Source: an uncultured Oscillospiraceae bacterium
GTDB lineage: Bacteria; Bacillota; Clostridia; UBA1381
DNA length: 14,145 nt
Assembly: GCA_946531785.1 (NCBI GenBank)
Contig: CAMNAT010000024.1
Coordinates: forward strand, 1-14,145
Reading direction: 5' to 3'
Shown here: positions 1-5,974 of the stretch, piece by piece
Layout of the letters: every line of letters starts with the position of its first letter
How positions within the stretch are numbered: position 1 is the stretch's first letter
The notes under the pieces: generated by a model
What the model saw: only the letters and a program-made list of their open reading frames with translations
The model's database searches: none
What the model was told of the DNA's origin: nothing
Translations under genes and position numbers: made by a program

Positions 1-722
1 ATCATATCAAACTTATCATCCGCCTGCTGCTTCCTTGTATGGTGTACAAGCATCAGGCATATCTCGGAGTTGTCGGTGAACTGCTTCAGCCTTGTTATCA
101 ATTCATAATCACTTGAATAGCTGTAGTTGTCATTCACCGTCCCCCTGATCTTTTGCAGAGTGTCGATGATTATGAGGTTTGTATCCGGATGTCTGTTTAA
201 AAATCCGGTAAGCTGATCACATAGTCCATCACTGAGATAATTGGCTGATACGGATATATGCAGGTTATCTGTACTGTCAGTTCCAAACATTCTGTAGAAC
301 CGCTCCTGAAGCCGTTTGTAGTCATCTTCAAGAGCAAGGTACAGAACTGTGCCTTTACGAACAGGATAGCCCCAAAGCTCTGTTCCGGTGCTCACATGAT
401 ATGCAAGCTGCGCCATCAGAAAGCTTTTCCCGACCTTTGGCGCTCCGGCAAACAGATATGTACCCGGGTAGAGCAAGCCGTCTATTATAGGCGGCTTGCT
501 CTGATATACGGTATCATAAAGCTTATCCATAGAGATCGTATTGAGATAGTTCGGATCACTTCTCAAAAACAGTTCTCTTTGATTTTCCAAAAAATCTTCG
601 TAATCGCTATTGCAATTTTCGACATTTTCTGATATTATAGTGTTGGTTTTAATAACTGATGACTGCTCCGCATCTGCGCCAACAGATGTGTTCGGAGCAG
701 TTATTTTTTTGTTTTGATCCAT
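1..722 (-). CDS. RepA-like AAA/RecA-fold ATPase of the mobile element (3' end cut by window edge)
   Basis: The first 240 codons are present; the gene runs off the left edge. After about 85 poorly conserved residues comes a P-loop domain: Walker A GAPKVGKS at residues 93-100, acidic LALEDD at 129-134, a Walker B-like LIIIDTLQ at 183-190, and VHHTRKQ at 226-232. This set is typical of the RepA/DnaB-type hexameric helicase ATPases (AAA_25 type) that phages, plasmids and ICEs use for their own replication. The ATG at 720-722 has an AAGGAGG site 7-8 bases upstream (729-737). It follows the excisionase-like gene by 37 bp on the same strand and is probably transcribed with it. The role, loading or unwinding at the element's own origin, is inferred from the family. 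The start of the coding region contains a terminator-like hairpin (listed separately). A nuclease- or primase-linked ATPase cannot be excluded without the C-terminus. Confidence 0.8.
   Translation of the reverse strand, partial: MDQNKKITAPNTSVGADAEQSSVIKTNTIISENVENCNSDYEDFLENQRELFLRSDPNYLNTISMDKLYDTVYQSKPPIIDGLLYPGTYLFAGAPKVGKSFLMAQLAYHVSTGTELWGYPVRKGTVLYLALEDDYKRLQERFYRMFGTDSTDNLHISVSANYLSDGLCDQLTGFLNRHPDTNLIIIDTLQKIRGTVNDNYSYSSDYELITRLKQFTDNSEICLMLVHHTRKQQADDKFDM
659..710 (+). terminator. Terminator-like hairpin inside the start of the ATPase gene
   Basis: Arms CTGCTCCG (663-670) and CGGAGCAG (693-700) pair perfectly. An inner stem CATCTG/CAGATG (671-676 with 683-688) has a 6-base loop and a 4-base bulge at 689-692. 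A T-rich tract TTATTTTTTT follows at 701-710. On the plus strand this has the form of an intrinsic terminator and would stop rightward transcription from the left. On the minus strand the same bases code for residues about 7-21 of the ATPase, so a function is uncertain. Confidence 0.45.
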
Positions 723-759
723 ATACTTTCCTCCTTTCCGGGTTGATTCCCGTTGTTTA

Positions 760-1020
760 TTATTCTGCAATTTTTCTTATTGCAGAGGTATGGATGTGCA
801 AATTTGGTTCTTCAGTACCTCTTGATAAATAATCATAAAGCAGATCCATATTAAGAAGATACTTTTTTCCGATCCGCACAGATGGTATTTCACCTGTAAG
901 TACCATTCGACGCAGTCCACGCTCTGTCAAAGCAGTATTTGCATCTACCGCTTTAACCTCTGCAAGAGCCTGTTTTATCCCACGCATTGGCGGCGGTGAT
1001 TTGATAATTGCTGTACTCAT
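760..1020 (-). CDS. Excisionase-like helix-turn-helix DNA-binding protein
   Basis: Small basic protein of 86 residues. Residues about 33-66 (ERGLRRMVLTGEIPSVRIGKKYLL and on to the helix ending DYLSRG) match the MerR-like winged helix (HTH_17) of excisionase-family proteins. In these a short recognition helix is followed by the IPSVRIGKKY wing and an aliphatic dimer or DNA-clamp helix. Such proteins bend attachment-site DNA and steer a tyrosine integrase towards excision, and some also regulate promoters. It has an AGGAG-type ribosome site (1031-1037) 10 bases before the ATG, and a near-perfect promoter of its own. It is first in the leftward arm, ahead of the replication ATPase and divergent from the repressor and integrase, which fits an excision/early-gene role. 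Assignment to excision rather than purely regulatory binding is inferred from context. Confidence 0.7.
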   Translation of the reverse strand: MSTAIIKSPPPMRGIKQALAEVKAVDANTALTERGLRRMVLTGEIPSVRIGKKYLLNMDLLYDYLSRGTEEPNLHIHTSAIRKIAE

Positions 1021-1057
1021 TATTGATCAGCTCCTTTCATACTATTTTTGTAGAAAC

Positions 1058-1086
1058 ATTATATCACGCAATTTTGTATTTGTCAA
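1058..1086 (-). promoter_or_regulatory. Consensus sigma-A promoter for the leftward (excisionase/ATPase) arm
   Basis: Read on the minus strand, the -35 box TTGACA (1081-1086) and the -10 box TATAAT (1058-1063) are both perfect and are separated by 17 bases. Transcription would begin near 1051, giving a leader of about 30 bases that contains the ribosome site. A TATTTG/CAAATA inverted repeat begins within the spacer and overlaps the -35 box, so repression at this promoter is likely. Confidence 0.85.
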
Positions 1087-1133
1087 TATATTATGTATCA
1101 AATAATAAATTAATTTCGTATTTTTTACAAATA
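1077..1133. promoter_or_regulatory. Candidate operator half-sites over the leftward promoter
   Basis: TATTTG (1077-1082) and CAAATA (1099-1104) form an inverted repeat with a 16-base gap over the -35 box of the leftward promoter. A further CAAATA lies at 1128-1133. The stretch is very AT-rich, so chance is a real alternative. Its position suggests binding of the neighbouring Xre repressor. Confidence 0.35.
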
Positions 1134-1222
1134 TTTTATGAAGTTGCAGGATGTTTCAGAGTCAAGGTACAGTTTTTTTGCTGATTATACTAGCATGGAT
1201 CGCCTTGTTTTGAAAAATAGTA

Positions 1223-1251
1223 TTGACATTTCACACTTTATGTGTTAATAT
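1223..1251 (+). promoter_or_regulatory. Extended -10 sigma-A promoter for repressor and integrase
   Basis: The -35 box TTGACA (1223-1228) and the -10 box TAATAT (1246-1251) are 17 bases apart, and a TGT directly before the -10 box makes it an extended -10 promoter. The short dyad ACAC-TTTAT-GTGT (1233-1245) lies in the spacer and could be an autoregulatory operator, though 4-bp arms are weak evidence. The leader would be about 30 bases. Confidence 0.8.
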
Positions 1252-1289
1252 AGAAATATGGTTTATATTAAGAAAAGGAGTGTATAATT

Positions 1290-1832
1290 ATGAAAAGTAT
1301 TGCTTCCAGGTTAAAAGAATTAAGAGCAATAAAGGACATTGATCAGCAAACACTCGCAGAGGTAGCGTGCGTTTCACGGTCGGCAATGTCCAAATACGAG
1401 AAAGGGACAGCAGTTCCAATGTCAGATAAGCTTATCAATATAGCAAAAGAATATGATGTTTCTTTGGATTGGCTTTGCGGATTATCCGATAATATGGGGA
1501 TGGGCAGAGCAATAAAGACATTATCAGACTTACTATACATTCTTCCCTCATTGTTGTCGATAAAGCAGATAGAGCTGGAATATCATGAAGCACCAAATGA
1601 ATATATGATGGATGGTGAGCCCAGTTGGACTATCGCATTTTATAATGAAGATGTGCAAAAGGCTATGGTTGAGTACAAGCGGATGTATGATTTATATACA
1701 TCCGGTGTCGTTGATGACGAATTGTTTGCGCTCTGGCAAGAAAAAATGTACAAGAAGTATAGAAATATTGAGTTTGAGAGCGAAGAGAAGAAAGACCCCG
1801 ATATCCCTCTTCTCTTTAACGAGGAAGAATAA
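1290..1832 (+). CDS. Xre-family transcriptional repressor of the element
   Basis: A protein of 180 residues with an N-terminal Xre/cI-type helix-turn-helix at about residues 5-62. The core QQTLAEVACVSRSAMSKYEKG at about 19-39 has the usual LA, VSRSAMSKYE and G positions. Residues about 70-180 are acidic and show no domain I recognise; in particular there is no LexA-like S24 serine-lysine peptidase. The protein is therefore unlikely to be inactivated by RecA-stimulated self-cleavage, and some other inducer, antirepressor or partner protease may be needed. An AAGGAG site (1275-1280) lies 9 bases before the ATG. The gene is divergent from the excisionase-like gene and 34 bp ahead of the integrase on the same strand, the usual place for the master repressor of an integrated element. 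That role is inferred from position and domain. Confidence 0.8.
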   Translation: MKSIASRLKELRAIKDIDQQTLAEVACVSRSAMSKYEKGTAVPMSDKLINIAKEYDVSLDWLCGLSDNMGMGRAIKTLSDLLYILPSLLSIKQIELEYHEAPNEYMMDGEPSWTIAFYNEDVQKAMVEYKRMYDLYTSGVVDDELFALWQEKMYKKYRNIEFESEEKKDPDIPLLFNEEE

Positions 1833-1866
1833 TAGGCACTGAAACTGTAATCAGGGAGGTGAATTT

Positions 1867-3243
1867 ATGGCGAATATACGCAAGCGCGGCGACACATACC
1901 AGATAAGAGTTTTTGCAGGGCGCGACAATACCGGCAAGCAGATAATAAAAACAAAAACATGGAAACCGACACCCGGCATGACCAAAAAGCAAATTGAGAA
2001 GGAATTAAATAAGCAGGCAGTCAATTTCGAGCATCAGGTAGAAACAGGGCAGTTCCTTGATGGCTCGATAACATTTGATGAATTTACAAGGATATGGTTT
2101 GAGGATTATGCAGAAATCAAGCTGCGCCCTAAAACGGTAAACGAATATAAAGGGCTTATACGAAGGATAAGTCCCGCGATCGGACATATAAAGCTTTCAA
2201 AGCTGCAGCCTCATCATCTTAATGAGTTTTATAAGAACCTCAGAGAGATAGGCATACGGCAGGATACAAAATATCTTCCGTGCCCTGACTTTAAGGAGCT
2301 TCTGAAGCAAGCCGGATATACCCAAAAAGCGTTAGCCGATGAAATTGGTATATCGGTAAACACGGTAGCACAATGCGTAAAGGGCGAAAATGTATCTCAA
2401 GCTACAGCAGATAAGATCAAAGCCGTATTGAAAGCTGTTGAATTCACTCCGGTAGAAAGGAACAATAGTAAGCTCTCAGAAAAGACAATATCTGAATATC
2501 ATCGGCTTATATCCTCAATCCTTGCAAAAGCTGTACAATGGCAGGTGATACCGTCTAATCCATGTGACAGGGCAGAGGCACCGCGCGCGGAGCGCAAGGA
2601 AGCTGTTAATCTTGATGAGATGCAGGCTGCGGAGCTTTTAAGCTGCCTTCAGGATGAACCTATAAAGTTTAAAACAGCTGTTACACTTACACTGTATACA
2701 GGAATGCGGCGTGGTGAGGTATGCGGCTTGAATTGGTCGGATATAGATATTGAAAACGGTCTTATCAATATCAATAAAGCAGTAACCTATACACCAGAAA
2801 CAGGGCTGCAGGAGGGACAGACCAAAACAAGAGGCTCAAAGAGAATTATAAGTATCCCTGATTCCATGCTTGCCTTATTGAAGGTATATAAAAAGGAGCA
2901 GCTGAAAATACGTTTTTCAATGGGGGATCAGTGGATCGTGTCTGACAAGGTGTTTACCAATGACAGCGGTGGCTTGCTGAGCCCTGATACTCTCTCGGCG
3001 TGGTTCAAGCATTTTTTGAAAAGGCATGATCTGCCGGATATCCATTATCATACATTGCGACACACAGCAGCAACACTGCTTATCGCAGGCGGTGTGGATG
3101 TGGCTACTGTATCAAAGCGGCTTGGACACTCGGATAAATCTACAACATTAAATATTTATACTCATGCTATAAAATCGGCAGACAAGGCAGCAGCAGAGAA
3201 ATTAGAAGCAATGCTTGCGTTTTCTGCAAAAAAAGCAAACTGA
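1867..3243 (+). CDS. int: Tyrosine site-specific integrase with an inserted HTH domain
   Basis: A 458-residue phage/ICE-type tyrosine recombinase. Residues about 1-60 look like the N-terminal arm-site binding domain. The SAM-like core-binding domain begins near 68 and resumes at about 200-240, and the catalytic domain is about 245-440. Catalytic residues are visible: R281 (TGMRRGE), probable K320 (TKTRGSKR), H395 and R398 (HTLRH), H421 (LGHS) and the nucleophile Y431 (NIYTHA). The catalytic set is complete, so the enzyme is probably active. Residues about 138-192 are an extra small helix-turn-helix (QKALADEIGISVNTVAQCVKG) inserted into the core-binding domain. A strong ribosome site, GGGAGGTGA at 1855-1863, precedes the ATG. 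The gene ends 116 bp before a tRNA-Arg gene, whose 3' end is its likely target. It shares a transcript with the repressor. The family assignment is firm; the target site is inferred from position. Confidence 0.95.
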   Translation: MANIRKRGDTYQIRVFAGRDNTGKQIIKTKTWKPTPGMTKKQIEKELNKQAVNFEHQVETGQFLDGSITFDEFTRIWFEDYAEIKLRPKTVNEYKGLIRRISPAIGHIKLSKLQPHHLNEFYKNLREIGIRQDTKYLPCPDFKELLKQAGYTQKALADEIGISVNTVAQCVKGENVSQATADKIKAVLKAVEFTPVERNNSKLSEKTISEYHRLISSILAKAVQWQVIPSNPCDRAEAPRAERKEAVNLDEMQAAELLSCLQDEPIKFKTAVTLTLYTGMRRGEVCGLNWSDIDIENGLININKAVTYTPETGLQEGQTKTRGSKRIISIPDSMLALLKVYKKEQLKIRFSMGDQWIVSDKVFTNDSGGLLSPDTLSAWFKHFLKRHDLPDIHYHTLRHTAATLLIAGGVDVATVSKRLGHSDKSTTLNIYTHAIKSADKAAAEKLEAMLAFSAKKAN

Positions 3244-3270
3244 AATCAAAAAATCAATTTTTCATAAGTT

Positions 3271-3292
3271 GTTGGACAAAAGTTGGACAAAA
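3271..3292. repeat. Tandem 11-bp direct repeat, likely integrase arm-type sites
   Basis: GTTGGACAAAA occurs twice head to tail (3271-3281 and 3282-3292), 28 bp after the integrase stop and between int and the tRNA. A degenerate third relative, ATTGTCAAAAAA, lies at about 3308-3319. Short direct repeats of this kind next to an attachment core are what the N-terminal domain of lambda/Tn916-type integrases binds. The function is inferred. Confidence 0.55.
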
Positions 3293-3313
3293 TCGCTTTT
3301 GGAGCAAATTGTC

Positions 3314-3360
3314 AAAAAATAGAAAATGGCTCAAACCCGCATGGTTGAGCCATTTTCTAT
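3314..3360 (-). terminator. Long perfect hairpin with T-run ending the tRNA-Arg transcript
   Basis: A perfect 16-bp stem (3319-3334 with 3345-3360) has a 10-base loop. On the minus strand a run of six T (3314-3319) follows, which makes an intrinsic terminator for the tRNA. The first stem pair already uses the last A of the tRNA's CCA end. It lies on the element side of the presumed attachment site, so the element may have supplied this terminator. Confidence 0.7.
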
Positions 3361-3405
3361 GGTGCGCCCTAAGGGACTCGAACCCCCGACCTACTGGTTC
3401 GTAGC
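3360..3405. other. Probable attachment-site core in the tRNA 3' half
   Basis: The convergent layout of integrase and tRNA, the arm-type repeats, and the shift from AT-rich element DNA to chromosomal genes place one element end at the tRNA 3' end. The exact core cannot be read because the second copy, at the far end of the element, is outside the window. Limits are approximate: anticodon loop to CCA. Confidence 0.5.
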
Positions 3406-3436
3406 CAGTCACTCTATCCAGCTGAGCTAAGGACGC
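3360..3436 (-). tRNA. tRNA-Arg (anticodon ACG), CCA encoded
   Basis: The minus strand folds as a full cloverleaf. The acceptor stem is GCGTCCT (3430-3436) with AGGGCGC (3364-3370), including one T-G wobble. The D arm contains TAGCTCAGCTGGATAGAG. The anticodon stem ACTGG/CCAGT encloses the loop CTACGAA, so the anticodon is ACG. The T arm is GGGGGTTCGAGTCCC, the discriminator is A, and CCA is encoded at 3360-3362. The A34 is normally deaminated to inosine by TadA, so this tRNA would read CGU, CGC and CGA. The gene has its own promoter and a terminator directly after CCA. Its 3' half faces the integrase gene, and tRNA 3' ends are common integration sites, so it probably contains one attachment core. 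The gene remains intact despite the insertion. Confidence 0.97.
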
Positions 3437-3458
3437 GTGTGTTTTAAACACGGGATAT

Positions 3459-3487
3459 ATATTACCACATATTCTCCGTTTTGTCAA
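3459..3487 (-). promoter_or_regulatory. Promoter of the tRNA-Arg gene
   Basis: On the minus strand, TTGACA (3482-3487) and TAATAT (3459-3464) are 17 bases apart. The start point would be near 3452, about 15 bases before the mature tRNA 5' end at 3436. Confidence 0.85.
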
Positions 3488-3508
3488 GAGATATTTCAAA
3501 ATTCAAGG

Positions 3509-3535
3509 AAAAATCTGCGGCGGCAGCGCCGCCGC
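3509..3535 (-). terminator. Intrinsic terminator of the eight-gene minus-strand operon
   Basis: The 8-bp GC-only stem GCGGCGGC/GCCGCCGC (3517-3524 with 3528-3535) has a 3-base loop. On the minus strand it is followed by AGATTTTT. It lies 13 bp after the stop codon of the Asp23/Gls24 gene and separates the operon from the tRNA promoter. Confidence 0.9.
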
Positions 3536-3548
3536 GGCGTTGTTCTCC

Positions 3549-4022
3549 TTATTCCTCCGTCTGCTCCGCAGCCGCTTCGGCTGCCTTCTCGAAGCTGATG
3601 CCCTCAATATGGATATTTACATGCGAAACTCCGAGTCCTGTCATGGTCTCGATCTTCTTCTTTACATTCTCCTGTATGCTCCATGCAAGCTCGGGTATCT
3701 TTACGCCGTAATCAACTACGATATACAGGTCTATACCTGCGGTATCACCGTTCATCTCGACCCTTACACCCTGAGAGCCGCTCTTTTTTGCGCCCAGACG
3801 CTGCGCGAACTCGTCAACAAAGCTGCTGTACATATTCGATACACCCGCGATCTCCGATGCCGCGATACCCGCGATCGTCGTAACGACATCTACCGATATC
3901 TTGATGTTGCCGATCGGCTCCTCCTGCTCCTCGGGCATTTCCGCCTCGACAGTGACCTCCTCAGCCTCAGGCTCTTCGGTCTTGGGTTCTTCCTGTACTT
4001 CCTCTTTGATCTCTTCACTCAT
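3549..4022 (-). CDS. Asp23/Gls24 family envelope stress response protein
   Basis: About 157 residues. Residues 1 to about 36 are very rich in Glu and Pro and probably disordered. The rest matches the Asp23/Gls24 fold: GNIKISVDVVTTIAGIAASEI near the start of the domain, a GVRVEMN strand, DLYIVVDYGVKIPE, and the closing VSHVNIHIEGISF. In Firmicutes these small proteins are tied to alkaline or envelope stress, and some bind the membrane through a partner (AmaP); the molecular role is not settled. There is no membrane segment here. Two in-frame ATGs compete. An AGGAG site (4032-4036) lies 9 bases from the ATG at 4020-4022 but only 3 from the one at 4026-4028, so I chose the inner start; the outer one would add two residues. 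It is last in the operon, 126 bp after radC, behind a duplicated leader. Confidence 0.9.
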   Translation of the reverse strand: MSEEIKEEVQEEPKTEEPEAEEVTVEAEMPEEQEEPIGNIKISVDVVTTIAGIAASEIAGVSNMYSSFVDEFAQRLGAKKSGSQGVRVEMNGDTAGIDLYIVVDYGVKIPELAWSIQENVKKKIETMTGLGVSHVNIHIEGISFEKAAEAAAEQTEE

Positions 4023-4140
4023 TTTCATTATCTCCTTATCTCTATAAATTGAATATAAACCGGCAACGCTTTGCGTTGTTACCTCCTTAACATATATAAT
4101 TTAAATATATACCGGCAACGCTTTGCGTTGTTACCTTATA
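4023..4140 (-). repeat. Tandemly duplicated leader with palindromic hairpins before the Asp23/Gls24 gene
   Basis: An identical 26-bp sequence occurs at 4059-4084 and 4111-4136, offset by 52 bp. Each copy holds the palindrome CAACGCTTTGCGTTG (4064-4078 and 4116-4130), which folds as a 6-bp stem with a 3-base loop. The AT-rich spacers after the two copies are also similar, and each ends in AAGGAG (4083-4088 and 4032-4037). The whole unit of hairpin, spacer and Shine-Dalgarno thus appears duplicated. Only the copy nearest the gene is followed by a start codon. No T-run follows the hairpins, so they do not look like terminators. A TATAAT at 4146-4151 (minus strand) has no convincing -35 partner. 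Confidence 0.75.
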
Positions 4141-4154
4141 TATACATTATAATA

Positions 4155-4880
4155 TTACTGCTCATTCCCTCTGTGCTTCTGATTTTCAGCCATCGTGAGG
4201 ACTATGCTTATCGCCTCGTCGCCGCATATGATGAAGTGATCGACAAGATGGATCCCGAACGGGTGCAGAACATTCATTGCCTGTGTCGTCATATGGATAT
4301 CATTCGCCGAAACGCGCCTCTGTCCGCCCGGATGGTTATGTACCAGAATGACATTCGATGCGCCCTCGCCGACCGCTGCGCGCACAAGCTTATCTACCCC
4401 TGTGACGGCGTAGTCCTCATCACTTTCATCGGCAAGCCTTATTATTGCCTTTGCGCGCATGTGCTTATCAAGGCAGACAAGCACGATATCCTCACGCTCA
4501 TCCGAGAACTCGATACCCTGCAGGAACTCCGCAAAATTAGCGCTCGTGAGCTTTATCGGATTCTCCTTCAGCTGCTCGTTGCGGTAATAGTCCATAAAAA
4601 GCCTGAGGCTTCTCAGAAAGAGGACTGTCCTCTCGCCGACATCCTCCACATACTCGCACATATTGAATGTATCGGCGCTGTTGAGCAGATTTATAAAGCT
4701 TTTGTTGCTGTAATCAAGAAGTCTGTGCGCTATCGGATTGGTATCACGCTGACTGTATACCGAGTACAGCATAAATTCAAGTATCTCGACCTTCGACCAC
4801 CCCTCAAAGCCTGTCTTGTCAAACCGCTCCCGCATCCTTTCGCGGTGGCCCTTGTGGATGCTTCCCTTCTTGTTCTCCAT
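4155..4880 (-). CDS. radC: RadC/JAB-domain protein
   Basis: A protein of 241 residues. The N-terminal part, about residues 1-100, has the HGHRERMRERF start and a helix-hairpin-helix-like helical region typical of RadC. The C-terminal MPN+/JAMM domain is at about 110-230. It has the metal-binding pattern H181-N-H183-P, then S191 and D194 (HNHPGGQRRVSANDI). The JAMM motif predicts zinc hydrolase chemistry, but the family's biological role is unknown; the old link to DNA repair came from a misassigned mutation. Its ATG shares one base with the ychF stop (TGATG at 4878-4882), so translation is probably coupled. It continues the operon towards the Asp23/Gls24 gene. Because it lies among housekeeping genes, it is likely the chromosomal RadC and not one carried by the mobile element. 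Confidence 0.9.
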   Translation of the reverse strand: MENKKGSIHKGHRERMRERFDKTGFEGWSKVEILEFMLYSVYSQRDTNPIAHRLLDYSNKSFINLLNSADTFNMCEYVEDVGERTVLFLRSLRLFMDYYRNEQLKENPIKLTSANFAEFLQGIEFSDEREDIVLVCLDKHMRAKAIIRLADESDEDYAVTGVDKLVRAAVGEGASNVILVHNHPGGQRRVSANDIHMTTQAMNVLHPFGIHLVDHFIICGDEAISIVLTMAENQKHRGNEQ

Positions 4881-5974
4881 CAGACATTGAAGCGGAACAG
4901 CACGATATCGCCGTCCTTCATAACATACTCCTTACCCTCGCTGCGTACAAGTCCTTTTTCCTTTGCCGCCGCCATAGTTCCGCATGCCATGAGGTCGTCA
5001 TAATGCACCACCTCGGCGCGGATGAAGCCGCGTTCAAAGTCTGAGTGTATCTTACCCGCCGCCTGCGGCGCCTTTGTGCCGCGGGTTATAGTCCATGCCC
5101 TTACCTCCGGCTCACCGGCGGTGAGGTAGCTGATAAGCCCGAGCAGCGAATAGCTAGCCTTTATGAGCCTGTCAAGACCGGATTCGCTCATACCGAGATC
5201 CTCTAAGAACATCTCGCGTTCATCCGGCTCGAGCTGAGAGATCTCCTCCTCGATCTTTGCCGATACCGGCATCACCTCGGAGTTCTCCGCCGCGGCATAT
5301 TCCTTTACGCGGTTTACGAGCGCGTTGTTCTCTATACCCTTTGAGAAATCGTCCTCGGCGACATTTGCCGCATAGATGACCGGCTTCATAGTGATGAGGA
5401 ACAGGTCGCGCATGAGCGCCTCCTCTTCCTCGGTATATTCAAGCGATTTTGCAAGCTTACCCGCCTCGAGCGCTTCCTTTACGCGCTCATACAGCTCTAC
5501 CTCTGAAGCTAAGGACTTATCGCCCTTCATTGCCTTTTTCGTCCTGTCGATCTTGCGCTCGAGCATCTCAAGGTCGGAAAAGATAAGCTCCAGGTTTATC
5601 GTCTCTATATCGCGCACAGGATCGATCGAGCCGTCCACATGCGTGATATTAGTATCCTCAAAGCAGCGCACAACATGCACGATCGCGTCGCATTCGCGTA
5701 TGCTTGCAAGAAACTTGTTGCCAAGACCCTCGCCCTTTGACGCGCCCTTTACGAGTCCGGCTATATCCACGAACTCGATATATGCCCGCGTTACCTTTTT
5801 GGGTTTGTACATCTCCGCCAGCTTATCTATCCTCTCGTCCGGCACATCAACTATGCCGACATTCGGCTCGATGGTGCAGAACGGGTAGTTTGCACTCTCC
5901 GCGCCCGCCTGTGTTATAGCGTTAAACAATGTCGATTTGCCGACATTCGGCAGTCCTACTATTCCTAATTTCAT
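4880..5974 (-). CDS. ychF: Ribosome-binding ATPase YchF (OLA1 family)
   Basis: 364 residues, the normal length for the family. The G domain opens with GIVGLPNVGKS (P-loop) and continues with NYPFCTIEPNVG (switch region) and DIAGLVKGAS (G3). It carries NVAE in place of the usual NKxD, the change that gives YchF/OLA1 a preference for ATP over GTP. A coiled-coil region follows the G3 part (about 130-175), and a C-terminal TGS domain occupies about 280-364. YchF binds ribosomes and hydrolyses ATP; it has been linked to translation of leaderless mRNAs and to stress responses. The ATG at 5972-5974 has no well-placed ribosome site of its own: AAAGGA lies 16 bases away (5991-5996). A three-codon reading frame whose stop abuts the ATG lies between them. 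The gene overlaps radC downstream by one base and starts 30 bp after the TagO-MnaA gene. Confidence 0.97.
   Translation of the reverse strand: MKLGIVGLPNVGKSTLFNAITQAGAESANYPFCTIEPNVGIVDVPDERIDKLAEMYKPKKVTRAYIEFVDIAGLVKGASKGEGLGNKFLASIRECDAIVHVVRCFEDTNITHVDGSIDPVRDIETINLELIFSDLEMLERKIDRTKKAMKGDKSLASEVELYERVKEALEAGKLAKSLEYTEEEEALMRDLFLITMKPVIYAANVAEDDFSKGIENNALVNRVKEYAAAENSEVMPVSAKIEEEISQLEPDEREMFLEDLGMSESGLDRLIKASYSLLGLISYLTAGEPEVRAWTITRGTKAPQAAGKIHSDFERGFIRAEVVHYDDLMACGTMAAAKEKGLVRSEGKEYVMKDGDIVLFRFNV

Larger units (their letters stand above)
1021..1289. other. Divergent regulatory region of the element
   Basis: This 269-bp gap without a gene separates the leftward excisionase arm from the rightward repressor-integrase arm. 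It holds a promoter for each direction near its two ends, and the candidate operator repeats. The middle part, about 1140-1215, shows no coding sequence or clear structure that I can support. This is the lysis/lysogeny-type switch region of the element. Confidence 0.7.

Noticed and set aside
258..632. 124-residue open frame on the plus strand
   Set aside because: It lies opposite the ATPase gene, which has clear Walker motifs; it has no ribosome site and no recognisable domain.
3254..3499. 81-residue open frame on the minus strand across the tRNA
   Set aside because: It is a translation of the tRNA-Arg gene and its flanks. The SLAQLDRVTGYEPVGRGFESLRAH pattern is a well-known false protein from tRNA genes.
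4059..4136. Repeat-spacer-repeat resembling a tiny CRISPR array
   Set aside because: There are only two copies, the repeat is 26 bp, and the spacer itself matches the flank of the second copy. A tandem leader duplication explains it better, and there are no cas genes.
4071..5003. 310-residue open frame on the plus strand
   Set aside because: It is antisense to radC and the end of ychF, which both have complete family motifs. Its long open frame reflects codon bias of the opposite strand.
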